Assembly: GCA_004322045.1 (NCBI GenBank)
Contig: SCRN01000034.1
Location: forward strand, 186,001 to 250,000
Length of the DNA: 64,000 bases
DNA from: Paraburkholderia sp.
Lineage (GTDB): Bacteria > Pseudomonadota > Gammaproteobacteria > Burkholderiales > Burkholderiaceae
Reading direction: 5' to 3'
Shown one piece after another: positions 62,500-64,000 of this stretch (position 1 is the stretch's first letter; each line of letters opens with the position of its first letter). The notes beneath the pieces are model-generated. The model was given only the letters and a program-made list of their open reading frames with translations. It did not search any database and was not told the origin of the DNA. The translations under genes and the position numbers were made by a program.

Positions 62500-64000
62500 A
62501 TGAAAGCCACTCCCCTTGCAACTCCCATTGCGGTTCTACTCACGGGCGCGGCGATCGCCTGCGCATCGTTCTCGTCCACGGCGCGTGCGGATGATCGCGA
62601 CGGCGCTCGATCGAATCTCGATCGCTTGCCATGGTTCGTCGTGCCAAGCAGCGTCAAGGCCACGACCTACGATGGCGTCAGCGACGATTTGCTCACGGCC
62701 GGGCTCGGCAAAACCGGACTCGCGGGGCCGGCGCCCACGATCGCGAACCCCACTAGCCCAACTGCAGCCGAATTGCGCCGGCTAGCGATCTGGTCGAACT
62801 ACCGCGCGCTCGTCGATATGACGGCCAATGGCGGTTATGGACGATTCTGGGGTCCCAATATCGACATCGACGGCAACGACACGCTCGGCGAAGGAAAGAT
62901 CGCAGGCGCCGAATACATCGCCTATGCGGACAACGGCAGCGGCAAGCAAAACGTCACGTTGATGGTGCAAGTGCCCACTCAATTCGATCCGCAGAAACCT
63001 TGCATCGTAACCGCGACGTCGTCGGGCTCGCGAGGCGTCTACGGCGCCGTTTCCGCAGCAGGCGAATGGGGACTCAAGCGCGGCTGCGCGGTCGCCTATA
63101 CCGACAAAGGCTCGGGCAACGGTGCGCAAGATCTCATGACGGGGCGGGTCACGCTCATCGACGGCCTGCTCGCCGACGGCGCGAGCGCCGGCAAAAAAAG
63201 CCTGTTCACGGTCGACGCGAGCGCCAGCGATACCGCGCGCTATAACGCGGCCTTCCCCTATCGGTACGCATTCAAGCACGCTCACTCGCAACAAAACCCG
63301 GAACAGGATTGGGGCACGGACACGCTCGAAGCGGTTCAATTCGCCTACTGGGTGTTGAACCACCAATTCGGCGCGGCCGTCGCGGGATCGCATCATCACG
63401 TGCGGTATGAGCCGGGCAGCATCACCACCATCGCCGCCTCGGTCAGCAACGGCGGCGGGGCATCGCTCGCCGCAGCCGAACAAGACAAACCCGGGTGGAT
63501 TACGGCGGTGGTCGTGGGCGAGCCGCAGATCAACGTCGACATGCCCCATCGCGCTCGCGTACTCGAAGGCGGCCAGCCGATCGCTCAGGCAGGCAAACCG
63601 CTGGCCGATTACGTGACGCTCGCCAATCTGCTGCAACCGTGCGCGGCGCTTGCACAAGCCGCAACCGGTGCGCCTTATTTGACCGCGCTGCCCCTTGCAC
63701 GCACCACGGCAATTCGGCAAGCACGCTGCGCCTCGCTGGCGGCCGCTGGCTACGTGAAAGGCGCCGACTTGCAAGCGCAAGCCGACGATGCGCTCGCGCA
63801 ACTGCATGCCGCAGGCTATGAGGCCGATTCGGACTTGTTGCAAGCGCCGATGTGGGACTCCCAGGCCGAGCCGGCCGTCGCCGTGACTTATGCGAACGCT
63901 TATACGCGCTCGAGCGCGCTCGATAACCTTTGCGGCTTCAGCTTCGGCACGACAAACCCGGCGACGGGCGCGGCAGGCGTGCCGCCGGCCGTCTCGCCCA
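62500..64000 (+). CDS. 3-hydroxybutyrate oligomer hydrolase, partial
   Basis: The first 500 residues of a D-(-)-3-hydroxybutyrate oligomer hydrolase; the gene runs off the right end of the window (full family length is about 690-700). A signal peptide ends ARA-DDR (about residue 28), so periplasmic or secreted. The block DRLPWFVVPSSVKATTYDG near the start and the nucleophile-like motif SNGGG (Ser316) are characteristic. It cuts small 3HB oligomers to monomers in PHB degradation. GAGAC precedes the ATG at 62500. Pairs in theme with phbB at the other end of the window. Confidence 0.9.
   Translation, partial: MKATPLATPIAVLLTGAAIACASFSSTARADDRDGARSNLDRLPWFVVPSSVKATTYDGVSDDLLTAGLGKTGLAGPAPTIANPTSPTAAELRRLAIWSNYRALVDMTANGGYGRFWGPNIDIDGNDTLGEGKIAGAEYIAYADNGSGKQNVTLMVQVPTQFDPQKPCIVTATSSGSRGVYGAVSAAGEWGLKRGCAVAYTDKGSGNGAQDLMTGRVTLIDGLLADGASAGKKSLFTVDASASDTARYNAAFPYRYAFKHAHSQQNPEQDWGTDTLEAVQFAYWVLNHQFGAAVAGSHHHVRYEPGSITTIAASVSNGGGASLAAAEQDKPGWITAVVVGEPQINVDMPHRARVLEGGQPIAQAGKPLADYVTLANLLQPCAALAQAATGAPYLTALPLARTTAIRQARCASLAAAGYVKGADLQAQADDALAQLHAAGYEADSDLLQAPMWDSQAEPAVAVTYANAYTRSSALDNLCGFSFGTTNPATGAAGVPPAVSP

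Noticed and set aside
1-64000. tRNA, rRNA, CRISPR or insertion sequences
   Set aside because: I looked for tRNA-like arms, regular spacer-repeat arrays and transposase motifs and found none I could support; a tool such as tRNAscan-SE would settle the first.

Overview
The window is GC-rich, densely coded chromosomal DNA from a beta-proteobacterium, almost certainly Burkholderiaceae (Paraburkholderia, Trinickia, Burkholderia or a close relative). The reasons are the PhbB-type acetoacetyl-CoA reductase and 3-hydroxybutyrate oligomer hydrolase of PHB metabolism, a DUF4148 protein, an OmpC-type beta-proteobacterial porin, the DUF1328/DUF1488/glycine-zipper stress cluster, LigD, and many LysR regulators. 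I recognise no rRNA, tRNA, CRISPR array, insertion sequence or prophage. This assignment is by eye; no database search was possible.

Layout. 1-4.9 kb: an Lrp/AsnC regulator, a small hypothetical gene, phbB, periplasmic trehalase and a hypothetical gene. 4.9-11.2 kb: a leftward run of four immunoglobulin-like (invasin Big-like) protein genes without signal peptides, ending in an orphan antitoxin-type HTH gene. It is visibly less GC-rich than its flanks. It faces a divergent 1774-residue autotransporter (11.2-16.6 kb) across a 0.5-kb AT-rich gap. 16.6-24.9 kb: a ThDP enzyme, ligD with what looks like the start of ku fused in frame, and a general-stress cluster. 25.2-33.1 kb: MipA-type outer-membrane protein, two paralogous PAS/HisKA_3 kinases, one LuxR-type response regulator and two receiver-only proteins. 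33.1-37.7 kb: a short HPF/RaiA-like protein, a GRDP-like protein with a six-fold YCV(K/R)P repeat, and a CHASE-PAS-GAF-GGDEF-EAL protein.

38.1-47.1 kb: porin, LysR/DoxX pair, exported beta-propeller plus creatininase-family operon, DUF4148 protein, DedA-rhodanese fusion, pirin, VapBC module, DUF1345 protein. 47.2-51.2 kb: a LexA-boxed operon of a FAN1-like VRR-NUC nuclease and a DinG/Rad3-type Fe-S helicase. 51.4-64 kb: chemotaxis receptor with a sigma-28 promoter, a DUF2059-like exported protein, LysR/NmrA pair, LysR plus DUF1801, PAS-GGDEF-EAL protein, CaiB-type CoA transferase and a truncated 3HB-oligomer hydrolase.

Systems that belong together: two DNA-repair loci (NHEJ LigD, probably lacking Ku here, and the SOS-controlled FAN1-helicase pair); a phosphorelay neighbourhood with two kinases and three regulators; two c-di-GMP enzymes; and a PHB theme at both ends. 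The best candidates for undescribed biology are the Ig-like operon with its shared vicinal-cysteine motif, the YCVKP repeat protein, and the ku-ligD junction.
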